Below, piece by piece: positions 32,481-44,061 of a stretch of 64,000 nucleotides of DNA. Source of the stretch: Datisca glomerata (lineage: Eukaryota > Streptophyta > Magnoliopsida > Cucurbitales > Datiscaceae). The stretch is taken from the NCBI GenBank assembly GCA_003255025.1, contig QANY01004874.1, positions 248,001-312,000 of the forward strand. The letters are read 5' to 3'. Made by a program: the position numbers and the translations under genes. A model generated the notes under the pieces. That model ran no database searches, was not told the DNA's origin, and saw nothing but the letters and a program-made list of their open reading frames with translations. Each line of letters begins with the position of its first letter. The first letter of the stretch is position 1.

Positions 32481-34388
32481 TCAGCCTGCAGATGTGATGT
32501 GGATGCCATAGAGAAATGTTACTTGGCATGTGTGAATTAGCCTTCATACCATTTTATCTATCTACAATTATACTACATCTAAAGGTAAGAATGTTAGGAA
32601 AAACTCTTTTAGATAAGTTTATCCCACGTCTTTCACTCAAAACACTAAATTGTCATTTAAATTTTAATTAAATGCCAATGAAGTTGTACCGTCATCGATT
32701 TAGACAGAGTTAGGTTAAATGGGGTGATTTACTAATTCATAAAGTTTGATGGTGTAGTAAACTAAAGTTCAAATTCATGTGTGTCATTTTCTTACCTGAC
32801 AAAGTTCGTGGGAGTAAGTTACATTTAACCTGAAAAAAATTACAATTAGAATATGATTAACAATATAAAAGTCTTAAATTATTAAATAACTTGATGAGAG
32901 TATTCATTTATTTGAATTATTACGCTAAAATTACTATGCATAATACGTTTGATAAAAAATGTGACAAGTATACAATATATTTCTATTAGTATCATACAAT
33001 TCTAAATAAACTTACTATATTCACTAATTAAAAAAACGAAGAATTAAAATATAGCTAAATGAACTACGTATTCTACAAATTAAGAAATTGACGTATATTG
33101 ATTTTTTTATTGATAACTACAGATAAAACATTTTATTTTCATGTGCAAAGCACACATAAAAAAACAAGTATATATAGATAGCTTCAAGGGGAGAAACTTT
33201 TTTAAACAAAAATCATCTTCGATATTTTGTGGAATCTCTTAATTATTGTAAATAAATTTTGAGATTGAATATTAATAATTTTAAAATGAATGATTGATGA
33301 CACTTTAAACTTTTTAGATAATCTTGTCAAAACTATTTTTGTAATTCCTAAGTTGTCTTCTAGGTGCCTAATAATTAAGTATTATCTATTCATTAACACT
33401 TCGTATAATTTAAATTTTAGTTACTTATTATATCATAATCAATTATACAACTTAAATCAAATACGATAACTTACCTTAAGATGTCTGAAATAAAAATAAG
33501 ATGCATGAAAAAATATTAAAAAATTCAAATGTAAATTTGTTACTTAAACATACAATTTGAACAGAATCAACTATATTTTAAGAATGAATTTTAAAATTTA
33601 TTGTTTTGTTATTGCATGCGCACATCTTAGCGACTAGTTCAACCAAAAAGAGAAATATCTTGAATCACAAGCTAATAAATTATAGAGTTGCGTATTACTC
33701 TAAAGTTGCAATTCAATTTGATACTAAACAATACATATTCTTCTTGGAAAAAAAATCTATAACTGTATCCTATACCACGACGATTTTTGTAATATATTAT
33801 TTTATTTATATTTTAAGTAGGGTAAATAAATGAGCTCCTAAAATTTGAAAATTTAGGTTAAAGAGTTAAAGTAATTAACACTTCTTTACTTTTGAGTTTA
33901 TGGAACGGGAATTAGGTCAAAACTCAGAGCTACATTGATGAAAAATTATAAAAAAAAAGGCTACAAGGAAAAGATGAGCCATTTTTAAAAATAATTACGA
34001 ATAAAATAAGATTAATTTAATTAATCAAAACCGTTGAGATATTATCATATTAAGTCAGGTAAAAGTTGAATATAATAGAGAAGACGATTTCGTCACTCGG
34101 ACCGTCATCACTTATTAGTTTAATCATAAGGTTCTATAATACAATAAATGGTATAATGTCTTAAATCTAGAGTATACCATTTGCCTTATTTTTATTTAAA
34201 TTAGTTTGGTACTCTGGGGCATATGGCTAAGGGCATGCGTTGTTTATTTTATTATACAAAATTATTTTAATATGCTCCTGTTAACTCATACATCTTCTTC
34301 CTTTTTGCATGAGAAACCGTACTCTATAATATTTGTTTAAATATTTTGCATGTTTGAATAAATTCAACCTTTATTGTCCTAAGGATAG
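32481..34388. other. AT-rich spacer, no gene seen
   Basis: AT-rich sequence between the satellite-like array and the Tat element. No domain, structural RNA or clear repeat was recognised. The short open frame at 33606-33833 has no support. Confidence 0.5.
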
Positions 34389-35218
34389 TGAAATGGAAAA
34401 AAATCATCTAAGACATGTGTATAGAAAGAACCAATCTTGAGAGCATGTGTGAACCATGAACATGGAAAGGTTGAGGGGTAGACGGGAAAATAGAAGTGGC
34501 ACAAACATATCACGAAGTGAGCAAAATAACATAGAAATGGAAAACCTCGTTAGAACAGGAAAGAGCATGGAAGCGGGAATCCTCGTCAGAATGGGAAAGA
34601 GCATAGAAGCGGGAAACCACGTCAGAACGGGAAAGAGCACAGAAGCGAGAAACCTTGTCAGAATGGGAGAAAACAGACCGGTCAACGGGAAAGTACCGAA
34701 TTGTGCAAGAACGGGAAAGAAAGGATAAGAAGAAGAGCGTAAACGGACAAAAGGGATCCAAAATGACAGACAGATGACAATGATTGATTGAGTAAAGCTG
34801 AATTACTTGGATGAGACAGATTGACAGATCGCCAAGTGGCTATGATTGATTGGTTCGAAACCACAAGAAATTGCCAAGTGGTTATGATTGATTGATGGCT
34901 GAGTGGGACATAAAGAAGAAAGGGGACCATACCTAGCAAAATAACTCCCGAATAGGTGTAATCCCTAGGCGTAATGAGTGCCTCATTTTATATTGTTATT
35001 TTAATCAACTCATAGAATTTGAGAAGCCTATATAAATGCCAATGTATCAGAAAAAGAGGGAGAGATTCAATACAACAACAAACACAACTTAAACCCTTTA
35101 TTACCTACCCTCTCTTACTCTTAAACTCTCTCTTTTTCTTATTAACACTTATATAAATTAGGCGTTATCAAGATCACCCCCCTTTTTATCCCTGGCAAAA
35201 CGAAAAAAATCATTTATA
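34389..35218 (+). repeat. 5' LTR of the Tat element
   Basis: It begins TGAAATGG (TGAACAGG in the 3' copy). A 36-bp array (about 34530-34680) repeats TCAGAACGGGAAAGAGCA and GAAGCGGGAAACC blocks. GCGGGAAA, the reverse of the E2F core, lies at 34609-34616. A TATA box, TATATAAAT, lies at 35029-35037. Confidence 0.85.
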
Positions 35219-35423
35219 TATTGGTGCTTTCATTGAGAGAAGGAAACCTCAAAGATACCCTCCAACAAATCAAACCAGGTCGAACACTACCCTCAACGAA
35301 GGAAACATGCAGCGATGAACAAGCCAATCACCTTACTCCCCCAACTGAGATGCTTCAGACTATCCTAAGTCGAATGCAAGAAATGGAACACTGAAATGCA
35401 GAAACACTAACAACGCGTGGCGG

Positions 35424-36860
35424 ATGATACATGAACAGATCGATGCATTGCAACGAGACCTTGCACAGACACAAGCAGAAGTCTATCTGCACACTAACCG
35501 TGAAGGAAGGGAGAACTGCCAAGAAGGAAATGGACACGAAGTCAGACGGGAAGGCGACAATGAAAACAATAGGAACGTGCAGAATGAAAACGGGGAAGTT
35601 CAGTCCAAGGAACACGAAAAGGAGGAGGCAGAAGAAATTTCCCAACCAAAGGTCATGAAGGAAGCTGTGATGGTGGAGATGATGGAACTGAAGAGCCTGG
35701 GAAACACAGGAAAAACCAACCTATAATCACTCACCAAAACTCTATTATGTCCCGAAATCTTAGCAGCCTCAATTTTGAGGAAGTTCGTGGCACCTAAATT
35801 CAAATGTTATGAAGGGAAATATGACCATGTAGATCATCTCAAATGATTTAAGCAAGTCATGGCATTATACCAACATGAAGACGCTTTGATGTGCAAAGAT
35901 TCCCTAAAAGTCTAGACGGAACTTCACTCAAATGGTATCACTCCCTCCCTACTCAATCCATTACTAACTTTACTGTCATGTCCACTGTCTTCTTGGTACA
36001 GTAATCTACTTACAAGGCAGCAATGGAGGACTCACACTACCTTCTGACGATATCCGCCCATAAGGAAAAAGAAACATTTCGGGAATACACTAATAGATTC
36101 AAGGAGGAGATGGCCAAGGTGGAAAGTTACGACGACAAAGTGGTGAGACTGGCTTTTAAACGAGGGCTGGATCTGGAATCAACCTTCTTTGAGGATTTAT
36201 CAAAGATAAAGCCCTTGACCATAGCAGAGACTTTCCAAAGAACACAAGTATACATCACATGAAAAGAAGAAAAGAGAATTTTATTAAAACAGGTGGGACA
36301 ACGGATTAATGAGTCAAAGAAAGAAGAATGGAGCACAAGTGCAGGCAGAAAGTAGAATCAAAGAACAGAAAAAGAAGATGAGCAGGGAGACACCAAGCGG
36401 AACAGAACTATTGCTTAAAGGAGACCTGCGGATGACATCCATTCTAGAGACAAAGTCTACACTCCGTTGACTGTCTCAATAAACCAAGTTTTGGAGATGA
36501 TAAAAGACAAACCTTGGCTGAAAATATCGGACCCGCATACGAGGGAGCCAAACCACACGCGTAAAGACATATATTGCTCATTCCGCAGGAGCAATGGACA
36601 TCTTACAAAAGATCGATTCCAGCTGAAGGACTATGTGGGAAAACTGGTAAAAGAAGGATACCTTAATCAATTTATGAAGAGGGAAAACCAAAGCTGGAAG
36701 CTGAAAGGGAAATCCATGTCAGAGGAAAAAGTGATAATAGGGAAGCAGCCACTCCAAATAGTCGACATCATCATCACTTTAACTGAACTGAAGGGAACTA
36801 CAAGAAAGGAAAGAAAAGTGTACAGGAAAAATCCACTATTAGAAGGAAGCTGAAAATAGG
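35424..36860 (+). pseudogene. Tat element gag remnant
   Basis: An open piece at 35424-35726 is charged and glutamate-rich, like a gag N-terminus. Frame-broken sequence to 36010 includes FKQVMALYQHEDALMCK. Next comes 36023-36262 with KETFREYTNRFKEEMAKV and AETFQRTQVYI, the core of Retrotrans_gag. A zinc-knuckle-like stretch in 36467-36853 reads YCSFRRSNGHLTKDRF; the final cysteine expected where R now stands is lost. Gag packages element RNA. At least two stops and one shift separate the pieces. Confidence 0.8.
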
Positions 36861-36879
36861 AAAACACCACCAATGAAAG

Positions 36880-37270
36880 CGGGAATCCCCCACTCATTTT
36901 TGGCGACATGGACTTGGAGTATGACGGGCGTCATAACGACACCCTTATCATCTCAATATAAGTGGGAAACTCTCTGTTGAGAAATGTGCTAATTGATGAT
37001 GGCAGTGCCGTCAATATTCTCCGTCGGTCAACAATTGGAAAATTGTATATGGGGGAACGATAGTTACAAGGTCTGCCACAGCCAGTAATAGGCTTCAACG
37101 GGACTGTGAGCTACTCATAAGGATTGACCAACCTCTCAGTTAGCGCAGAACCATTAAGTTACCCCACCGAATTTGTGGTGATGGACACATCGTCCTCTTA
37201 CAATGCCATTTTGGGAAGAACCTTGTACATTAAATATGGACAGTGCCATCCACCTACTTCCAAATGCTAA
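36880..37270 (+). pseudogene. Tat element aspartic protease remnant
   Basis: Plus-strand reading gives VLIDDGSAVNIL near 37000, matching the retropepsin active-site loop (usually D-T/N-G-S-S), and later a YNAILGRTLY block near 37200. Both are standard landmarks of gypsy proteases. In-frame stops lie before the active-site loop and within the domain. Confidence 0.75.
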
Positions 37271-37559
37271 AATATCTATCCCTTGAAAGAATCAAAACTA
37301 TAAAAGGGGACCCACTGTCGCTAGGATCTGTTCAATAACTGCATTGGAATCAGTGAGGAAACAAAATACGGGAAAAATAGATGAAAAGTTGGTGGTTGGA
37401 GAGAAGCAATAACAATCACAGAAGGACACGCAGGTGGGCCCAAGGTACAAAGCAGGTGATGAAATTGAACTTATTTACTTGGATGAAGAAACACAAAAAT
37501 GATAAATATTGGGGCCCACATGGAGGAAACGAAAACGGAAAGGTTGACTGACTTCCTAT

Positions 37560-38820
37560 AGAGAAACAAGGATATTTTTACAACCACCGCTCAGGAGATG
37601 TCAGGTATACCAGAAAATATAATCTGTCATAAATTGAGTACTGACCCTTCTGTTAAACTAGTGAAGCAACGAAAAAGAATTTTCACGCCAGAAAGTAATA
37701 TGGTCATTAAAGAAGAAGTTGACAAACTACTAAAAGCGGATTTCATCAAGGAAGTAGATTACCCAGAATGGCTCGCTAACATTGTCATGGTAAAAATGAA
37801 AAACGGGAACTGGAGGATTTGTGTGGGCTTCACAGATCTAAACAAGGTCTGCCCAAAAAATGAATATCTGTTACCCAGAATAGATCAAACAGTGGACGCT
37901 ACCTCAGTACAAGAACTTCTTAACTTTATGAACGCCTTTTTAGGATACAATCAAGTGAAAATGTTCCAACCTAACCAGGAGAAAACATCTTTTATAACTG
38001 AACAGAATACTTTTATTATAAGGTAATGCCTTTTGGTTTAAAAAATGCAAGTCCAACCTACCAAATATTGGTAAATAAAATCTTCTGAGAACAAGTTGGG
38101 AAGACCATGGAAGTTTACGTAGATGACATGCTGGTGAAGAGTCGAGAACGGAAAGATCGCATCAAAAACCTTTGTGAGGTCTTTTCCATCTTGAGAAAAA
38201 ATTTGATGAAGTTGAATCCAGAAAAATACACATTCGAAGCGGCAGCCGGGAAATTCCTCGGCCACTTAGTTATGCAGCGAGGAATTGAGGTCAACCTGGA
38301 TCAAGTAAAATCCATAATGGAGATGAAATTCTCATGAAATCAGAAAGAAATACAAGGCTTAACGGGAAAGCTGGTGACATTAAATAGATTTCAGTGGATG
38401 GATGGGATGACGAGTGTGAGAAAGCTCTTAGTAAGATAAAAGAATACATGACAACTCCACAATTATTATCAGAACCAAAGCCATGGGAACCTTTATACTT
38501 ATATGTAGCCATTTCACAGACCCCCATCAACGTTGTTCCGATCAGAGAAGAAAGAAAACAGATACTGGTATACTTTGTCAGCAGAAGTCTGCTGGCAGCC
38601 GAGACCCGTTACAAAAGAATGGAAAAATTGATGTTGGTCGTTGTAATAGCCGCAAGGAAACTAAGGCTCTACTTTCAGGCACACACCGTAAAGGTGCTGA
38701 CGGATTTGCCAATTAGAAGTCCCCTTTGTTCAACCAAAATAAGTGGAATAACGACAAAGTGGGTAATCGAGTTAAGCCAATACGAGATCCACTACAAATC
38801 GAGAACATTAATTTAAGGGC
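37560..38820 (+). pseudogene. Tat element reverse transcriptase and RNase H remnant
   Basis: An open piece at 37598-38026 carries WLANIVMVKMKNGNWRICV, FTDLNKVCPK and FMNAFLGYNQVKM, the RT fingers and palm. It continues with MPFGLKNASPTYQ and, in 38107-38337, VYVDDMLVKS; the YVDD catalytic motif is intact. The connection domain follows (EKYTFEA, KFLGHLV). The RNase H tether and domain lie in 38394-38816 (FVSRSLLAAETRY, LMLVVVIAARKLRLYF). A stop breaks the palm near 38024, with further stops near 38087 and 38335. Confidence 0.88.
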
Positions 38821-38825
38821 AAGTT

Positions 38826-39250
38826 TTGGCCGGTTTTGTTGCAGACTTTATAGTTGACACCAAGGAGGAAGCAGAAAGTGGAGCCTCGAACAATAAAGGA
38901 GCTAGAGTGGGAGTGGTGATACGAACTCCACTTCGTGAAACACTCAAACACTCCATCGCATTTGGATTCAACGCCTCAAACAATAAATTCGAATATGAAG
39001 CCCTAATAGCAGGAACCACTCTGTTACGAGAATTAGAGGTAAATGAAATAAAAATCTTTTGTGATTCATTGTTGGTAGTAAAACAGGTAACGGGGAAGTT
39101 CACGGAAGAAGATGAAAGAATGATTAGTTACCTACAACGGGTAAAAGGGTGCTCAAACAACTAAAATTTTGAAATCCACCATATCCCAAGAGCAGAAAAC
39201 GGGCACGCGGACGCATTGACTAATTTGGAGTCTTCACTGCAACTCCCATG
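38826..39250 (+). pseudogene. Tat element second (archaeal-type) RNase H remnant
   Basis: The open piece at 38826-39164 has GARVGVVIRTP, FGFNASNNKFEYEALIAG and IKIFCDSLLVVKQVTG, matching the extra RNase H of Tat-group elements (NN.AEYEAL and DS.LVV.Q landmarks). It continues in another frame to about 39250 (HADALTNLESS). This second domain distinguishes Tat elements from most gypsy lineages. Confidence 0.85.
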
Positions 39251-39429
39251 AAAATGAAGTGTACCAGTTGAATTTCTGGAAAGACCAAGCATCACAGCCG
39301 AATAAATAGCAGAAGTGAAAACTGGGTAGGAACCAAGTTGGCAGGGCGATGTAATACGTTGGGTGAAATAAGGGATCCTACCTCGAGACGGACTTCATGC
39401 TAGGAAGATTCAACAACAGATTGCCAGGT

Positions 39430-40330
39430 ACTGCATAATTATCGAATCATTGTATAAACGGTCTTTTTCAAGACTGTATCTGAGGTGCCTAAAGGAAAAG
39501 GAAGCCAAATACATGTTAGCAGAAATTCATGGAGGGGTGTGCGAGAATCATACCGGGGGAAGATCTCTAGTAAAAAATGCATCAGAATGCCAAACAATAT
39601 GCAAAAAAGTACGACAAGTGTCAACGACTTTCCCCCGTGATAAAGTTGGCCACAAGAGAACTCAACATCGTGACAAGTCCGTGGCCATTCATGTAGTGGG
39701 CTCTGGACATTATCTGACCATTTCTCAGGCATCCGCTCAGAAGTGCTTCCTGCTAGTTGCTACTAACTATTTCACCATGTGGATTGAGGCAAAAGCCTTT
39801 ACTAGGGTTCGTGAAGAAGAAGTAAGGGGATTCATGCGAAAAAATATAGTGTGCGAATACGAGATTCCTTGGGTATTAGTATCTGACAACAGACTTTAAT
39901 TTACTAGAAAGATGGTGATGACTTTCTACGAAGACCTGTAAATTACCAATTGATTCTCTAAACCCTACTACCGAAAAGGAAACAGGCAGGTTAAAGGGTC
40001 AAACCAAATCGTACTTGACAACATGAAGAAATGCCTAGAGACAGCAAATGGAAAATGGGTAGAAGAATTTTCAGCAATACTATGGGCATATCGAACAACT
40101 TCTAGAGAGGCGACAGACGAAACACCATTTGCCTTAGCTTACGGAACAGAAGCAGTTATACCTGTGGAAATAGGAAATCCAACTCTCAGATCTGAGCTAA
40201 CTGAACAACAGAATGAAGATCTTATAAAAGGAAGTCTTGATTTGTTAGAAGAAAGAAGGGAAATAGCACTCGTGAAGATAGCTAATTACAATCGAAAAAG
40301 GAAAACCTACTTCTAGAAAAGAATTAGAAG
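39430..40330 (+). pseudogene. Tat element integrase remnant
   Basis: The zinc-binding N-terminus starts near 39450 with AEIHGGVCENHTGGRSL. In the core, a catalytic aspartate appears replaced: VATNYFTMWIEA where the family has a DYFTKW-like block. VSDNR keeps the second aspartate. After a stop near 39900 the reading resumes at 40023-40316 with WVEEFSAILWAYRTT, TPFALAYGTEAVIPVEI and further C-terminal sequence. The enzyme would join element DNA to the chromosome; this copy cannot. Confidence 0.85.
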
Positions 40331-40619
40331 GAAGGAATTTCAGGATGGGGATTTGGTTTTGAAAAGATTTTCCAAACAGAAGGAAAGTTTGGTCCATCTT
40401 GGGAAGGCCCTTTCATCATCAAATCAGTGGGCGAAAGCGGCTACTATCACCTCATGATAGAGAAATAAGAAGAACTGGCAAAATCCTAGATGGCAGTTAC
40501 TTTAAGAAATGCTTTGTTTCAATTGTTGAATGTTTTCACAATATACAATTTCTCTCGTGGTTTCCCGCAAGGGTTTTTCACGTAAAAAATGGTGTCAATT
40601 ATTTCCTTCTTTCTCACCG

Positions 40620-41040
40620 TAAAAAAAAAAAGAAGGTTGGCGGCCTAGAAGCTTAAGCCCTTGAGAACTGGAAAAACCTTCTCTCTAAGATGTGGAAAAA
40701 TGAGCAATGACCATGGCCTAAAAACCTAACTCACTGAGAGTGGAACAAAAACCAATCTCTAAAATGAAACTAGGTTGATGATTTAAAAGCCTTAGCCTTG
40801 AGAGCGGGGACGCCTACTCTCTAAAAAGCAAATCAAAACTAAAAAAATTCGACGGCCTGGAAGCCTAAGCCCTTGAGAGGGGGAAAACATTCTCTCTAAA
40901 ATGTGGAAAGCAAAGGAAAGAATGAAACACAATGCAAGGAAAAAAGGAAAACTCTGAAGAAGATGGAAACGGGAAAACGCATCCTCTCTGAACAGGAAAC
41001 AAACTTTGAAAGCAGAAAAATCATTGTAAGTAAAAAAGTC
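40620..41040 (+). repeat. ~70-bp degenerate tandem array after integrase
   Basis: Blocks GGCCTAGAAGCTTAAGCCC, TTGAGAACTGG and TTCTCTCTAAGATGTGG recur three to four times (near 40640, 40715, 40790, 40860). GCC-TAAG-CC-TTGAGAG followed by CTCTAAAA resembles the GCCTAAGTCCTTGGGAG unit of the array-rich elements, again linking the three. Confidence 0.65.
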
Positions 41041-41314
41041 CTCTACATTTTGGTGCTTTAAAATTATTGAAGTCTAACCTAAAATACCATTAAGAATGAT
41101 TTGGAACTCAGAAATTGCTACGTTAATCATTTTTCTAATGAGAACTTTAGCTTCTTCACGCGGGCAAGTCACGACTTCCTCATAAGCAGGAACCTCCTCG
41201 AGAGTGGCCTCCGTCTCAGTTTTAGTGGCCCAGTCTAAAGAGACCTTAGGGGGAAGGTTCTGATGATCTGGATGGCTACGCTAAGGATAAAGCCACTGCG
41301 CGAAGAGGTGAAGC

Positions 41315-42102
41315 TTAGTTGTCTTCCGGGATGAAGGCAACATTGATTTCCCATCTTACGTCGAAGAGATCGTCCCAATCCTGTCCGCGGATATTAAATG
41401 CAATAAGGATCTTTTCCCTTAACTCCTGGGACAGATAGGAAGGTTTGTTCCTTTTGTTACCTACAAAACAAAAAAAAAAAGAGAAAGAAAGTTCACAAAA
41501 AATAACAAAAAAAGCAGTATGCAAAGAAATGGGAATTGGAGCTCCGACGACTTACCGTAGACACCCTATCTACGGGAAATCGTCCAGCGACCATCACCGC
41601 CCCAGTTCCCTCCTATATGGAGAACATCCCGTTCCCATCCCTTATCCCATTTTGGGATCCTTGTGATAATCTTCCTTCTGTTAATACCAGGGCGAGGGCC
41701 CAGATAGTAACATTCAGACTCGACGCGGTACTTGATGATGTAGCATGCCCTCAGTTCATCTACTCATAAATCTAAACCATGCCTCATATTCAAAGTTTCA
41801 AAACTGAGTAAAACCCTATACGAACTAGGAGTAAACTTCAATAGAGCTAATTTACAGGTATGGAATATTTCTTGAAAGAAAGGGGAAAAATGAAGCTTAA
41901 GCCTCAAGACTATGTACATAGGGTTTAAGGTTATTTGGTATGGAGGACTACAGGGGCAACCCGCAGCCCCACTTTCACCTAAACCGCGCACTACATCAGA
42001 GGGAAATGCGTCATGGTGGGAATCTAGAAAATGCTCTAACTCAGCCTGGTTTCTAACCAAAAGTACCAGGGGCTTAAACTTGGAAGTGTTGCCTTGCGCC
42101 AT
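41315..42102 (-). pseudogene. Antisense, intron-containing plant-transposon ORF (Transposase_28-like)
   Basis: The gene runs opposite to gag-pol, between integrase and the 3' LTR. Exon 1 is 42102-41556, starting MAQGNTSKFKPL. The intron is 41555-41461 (donor GGTAAGTCG, acceptor after a T-rich tract, TTTTGTAG). Exon 2 is 41460-41315. Joining gives 231 codons in one frame, ending IPEDN then stop. Two in-frame stops (TGA at 41766-41764 and a TAG in codons just before the donor) break it. Segments such as LKLHFSPFFQEIF, FTPSSYRVLLSF and IPKWDKGWERDV resemble the 'putative gypsy-type transposon' domain (PF04195) known in antisense ORFs of some Tat-like elements. Function is unknown. The ORF is open upstream to 42312, so the start could be further 5'. 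Confidence 0.65.
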
Positions 42103-42549
42103 GGATGAAGGAAGAGGGATTTCATACAAGAAATTTAGGAAGAAAATGAAGAAGAAGAAGAAGATAATGAGGGATAATATCTTACCACAAAGAGACAAAG
42201 GTAAAAAATGAAGTTGCGGACTTGAAAAAGAAAAAAAACAGCTCCATAAAGTTTTGAAAATGGGAATCTGACGTTTTCTGGAAAGGCGCGACTGACAGGA
42301 TAATACTGTCATCTATGCTAGTAAATGACACAATGACTGCTATAAAAAGCAATAAAAAATGGGCAAAAAAGCGTCATCACACGAAAAACACGCATTTAAT
42401 TAACATTATATATTTGGTTTGTTATCTCCAAAGAAGTGCAGGTTCTCGAGAAAAGACAAAGATGATCTTCATAAAAATACGTGTAACTTAAAACTCCTCA
42501 TCATTACACCTCAATAATTGAAACTCTATTGAGTGTAATGAGGGGTAAA

Positions 42550-43410
42550 TGAACAGGAAAAAAATCACCCAAGACACATGTACAGAAAGAACCAATCCTA
42601 AGAGGACGCGTGGACCATGAACATGGCGGTTGGGGGCTAGACGGGAAAATAGAAGTGGCACAAACAGATCTCAGAGTGAGCAAAACAACACAGAAGCGGG
42701 AAACCTCATCAGAACGAAAAAGAGCATAAGAGCGGGAAACCTCGTGAGAACAGGAAAGAACATAGAAGTAGGAATCCTCGTCATAATGGAAAGAGCATAG
42801 AAGCGGGAAAACTTGTCAGAATGAGAAAGAGCATCGAAGCAGGAAACTTTGTCAGAACGGGAGAAAATAGTGGGAAAGTGCCGAACCGTGCAAGAACGGG
42901 AGAGGAATGATAAGAATAAGAGCGTAAACGGACGAAAGGGATCCGAAATGACAAACAGACGTCAATGATTGATTGTGTAAAGTTGAATTAGTTGGATGTG
43001 ACAGATTGATAGACCACCAAGTGACTGTGACTGATTGGCTTGAAACCACAAGGAATCACCAAGTGGATATGATTGATTGGCGGCAAAGTGAGACAAAAAG
43101 GAAAATGTGGTCATACCTAGGAGAATAACCCCTACAAACGAGTGTAAACTCTAGGCGTAATGAGTGCCTCCTTTTATATTTTATTTTAATCAACTCATAG
43201 AATTTGAGAAGCCTATATAAAGGCCAATGTGCTAGAGAAAGAAGGAGAGATTCGATACAACAACAAACATAACTTAGACCCTTTATTACCTAGCCTTTCT
43301 GACTCTTAAACTCTCTCATTTTCTTATTTAACATTTATATAAATTAGGCGTTATCAAGATTCGCCCCACCCCCCTCTGATCCCTATCAAAATAAAAAAAA
43401 ATCCTTTACT
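42550..43410 (+). repeat. 3' LTR of the Tat element
   Basis: Direct copy of 34389-35218, about 30 bp longer. It holds the same 36-bp array (about 42690-42860) with exact GCGGGAAA motifs at 42696, 42732 and 42803, and a TATATAA box near 43214. The final bases are ATCCTTTACT, followed by the candidate target duplication GGTAG. Confidence 0.85.
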
Positions 43411-43842
43411 GGTAGGATATGTTTCCCATCATTTTCCTTACATTCATTTACAAACAATTTTCCTTAGATAGCTAAATGAGGAGACAATTTCTGGTATTGA
43501 ATGATTAATTTAATTATATATGTACTTAGGGGGTTGTTTACTATTGTCTATATATAATTTGAGGTTTCACTTACAATACTAAAGAGGGAGATGTCCATAA
43601 TCACTTTTCTCTAACTAAACAATCCTATGTGATTATATGATTGAGATACTCACATTTTTTTACCAAATTGAGATTAGTAAATGTTTGTGTTAGTGTAAAA
43701 ATTTGATACACTAATTATTTGTAATATTGGTAACTCTATGGAAAAAATATAGTCAAGTCAAGTTTGAGTCTATTTAGGTTTAGATGTCAGCTTGATCGTT
43801 TTTGCCAAAAGTGGTTGCTGATAAGAGAAGATTAATAGTCTG
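43411..43842. other. Spacer between the Tat and copia elements
   Basis: AT-rich DNA with no gene or repeat recognised. It ends with the GTCTG target duplication (43838-43842) of the copia element. Confidence 0.5.
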
Positions 43843-44051
43843 TGAAAGTCTAAAGAACACTTCAACAAGATAATATTTCAGTATTGATCATTCATGAATC
43901 AACAAGCATAGACAAGCCAAGAATCAACTTATATAGACTATTGCTTTGGAAACAAAAGAAAAGAAATTCTAACTGAACAACTACTCACTCTCTACCACTC
44001 GTAGTGTGTTTCACTGCCTTAGTTGTCTGTGAAGTCTATCTTAGCTTATCA
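43843..44051 (-). repeat. 3' LTR of the copia element
   Basis: On the minus strand it starts TGATAAGCTAAGATAG and ends in CA. It shares TTGATCATTCATGAATC, ACTTATATAGACT and GTGTGTTTCACTGCC blocks with the other copy. It is about 48 bp shorter, mainly because the 5' copy has extra A-rich and CTCACTCTCCATCA material. Confidence 0.88.
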
Positions 44052-44061
44052 TCCCGCCTCA

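Larger units (their letters stand above)
34389..43410 (+). mobile_element. Ty3/gypsy retrotransposon, Tat group, decayed
   Basis: LTRs at 34389-35218 and 42550-43410 flank gag, protease, reverse transcriptase, RNase H, a second archaeal-type RNase H, integrase, a short tandem array and an antisense gene. The dual RNase H is the hallmark of the Tat (Ogre/Retand-like) group. The primer site TTGGTGCTTTCATTGAGAG starts at 35221 and the polypurine tract is TAATGAGGGGTAAA before 42550. Flanking 5-mers GATAG and GGTAG differ by one base, a plausible aged target duplication. All coding blocks contain stops or frameshifts, so it is dead now, but it represents the sort of autonomous partner the two array-rich elements would need. 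Confidence 0.88.
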
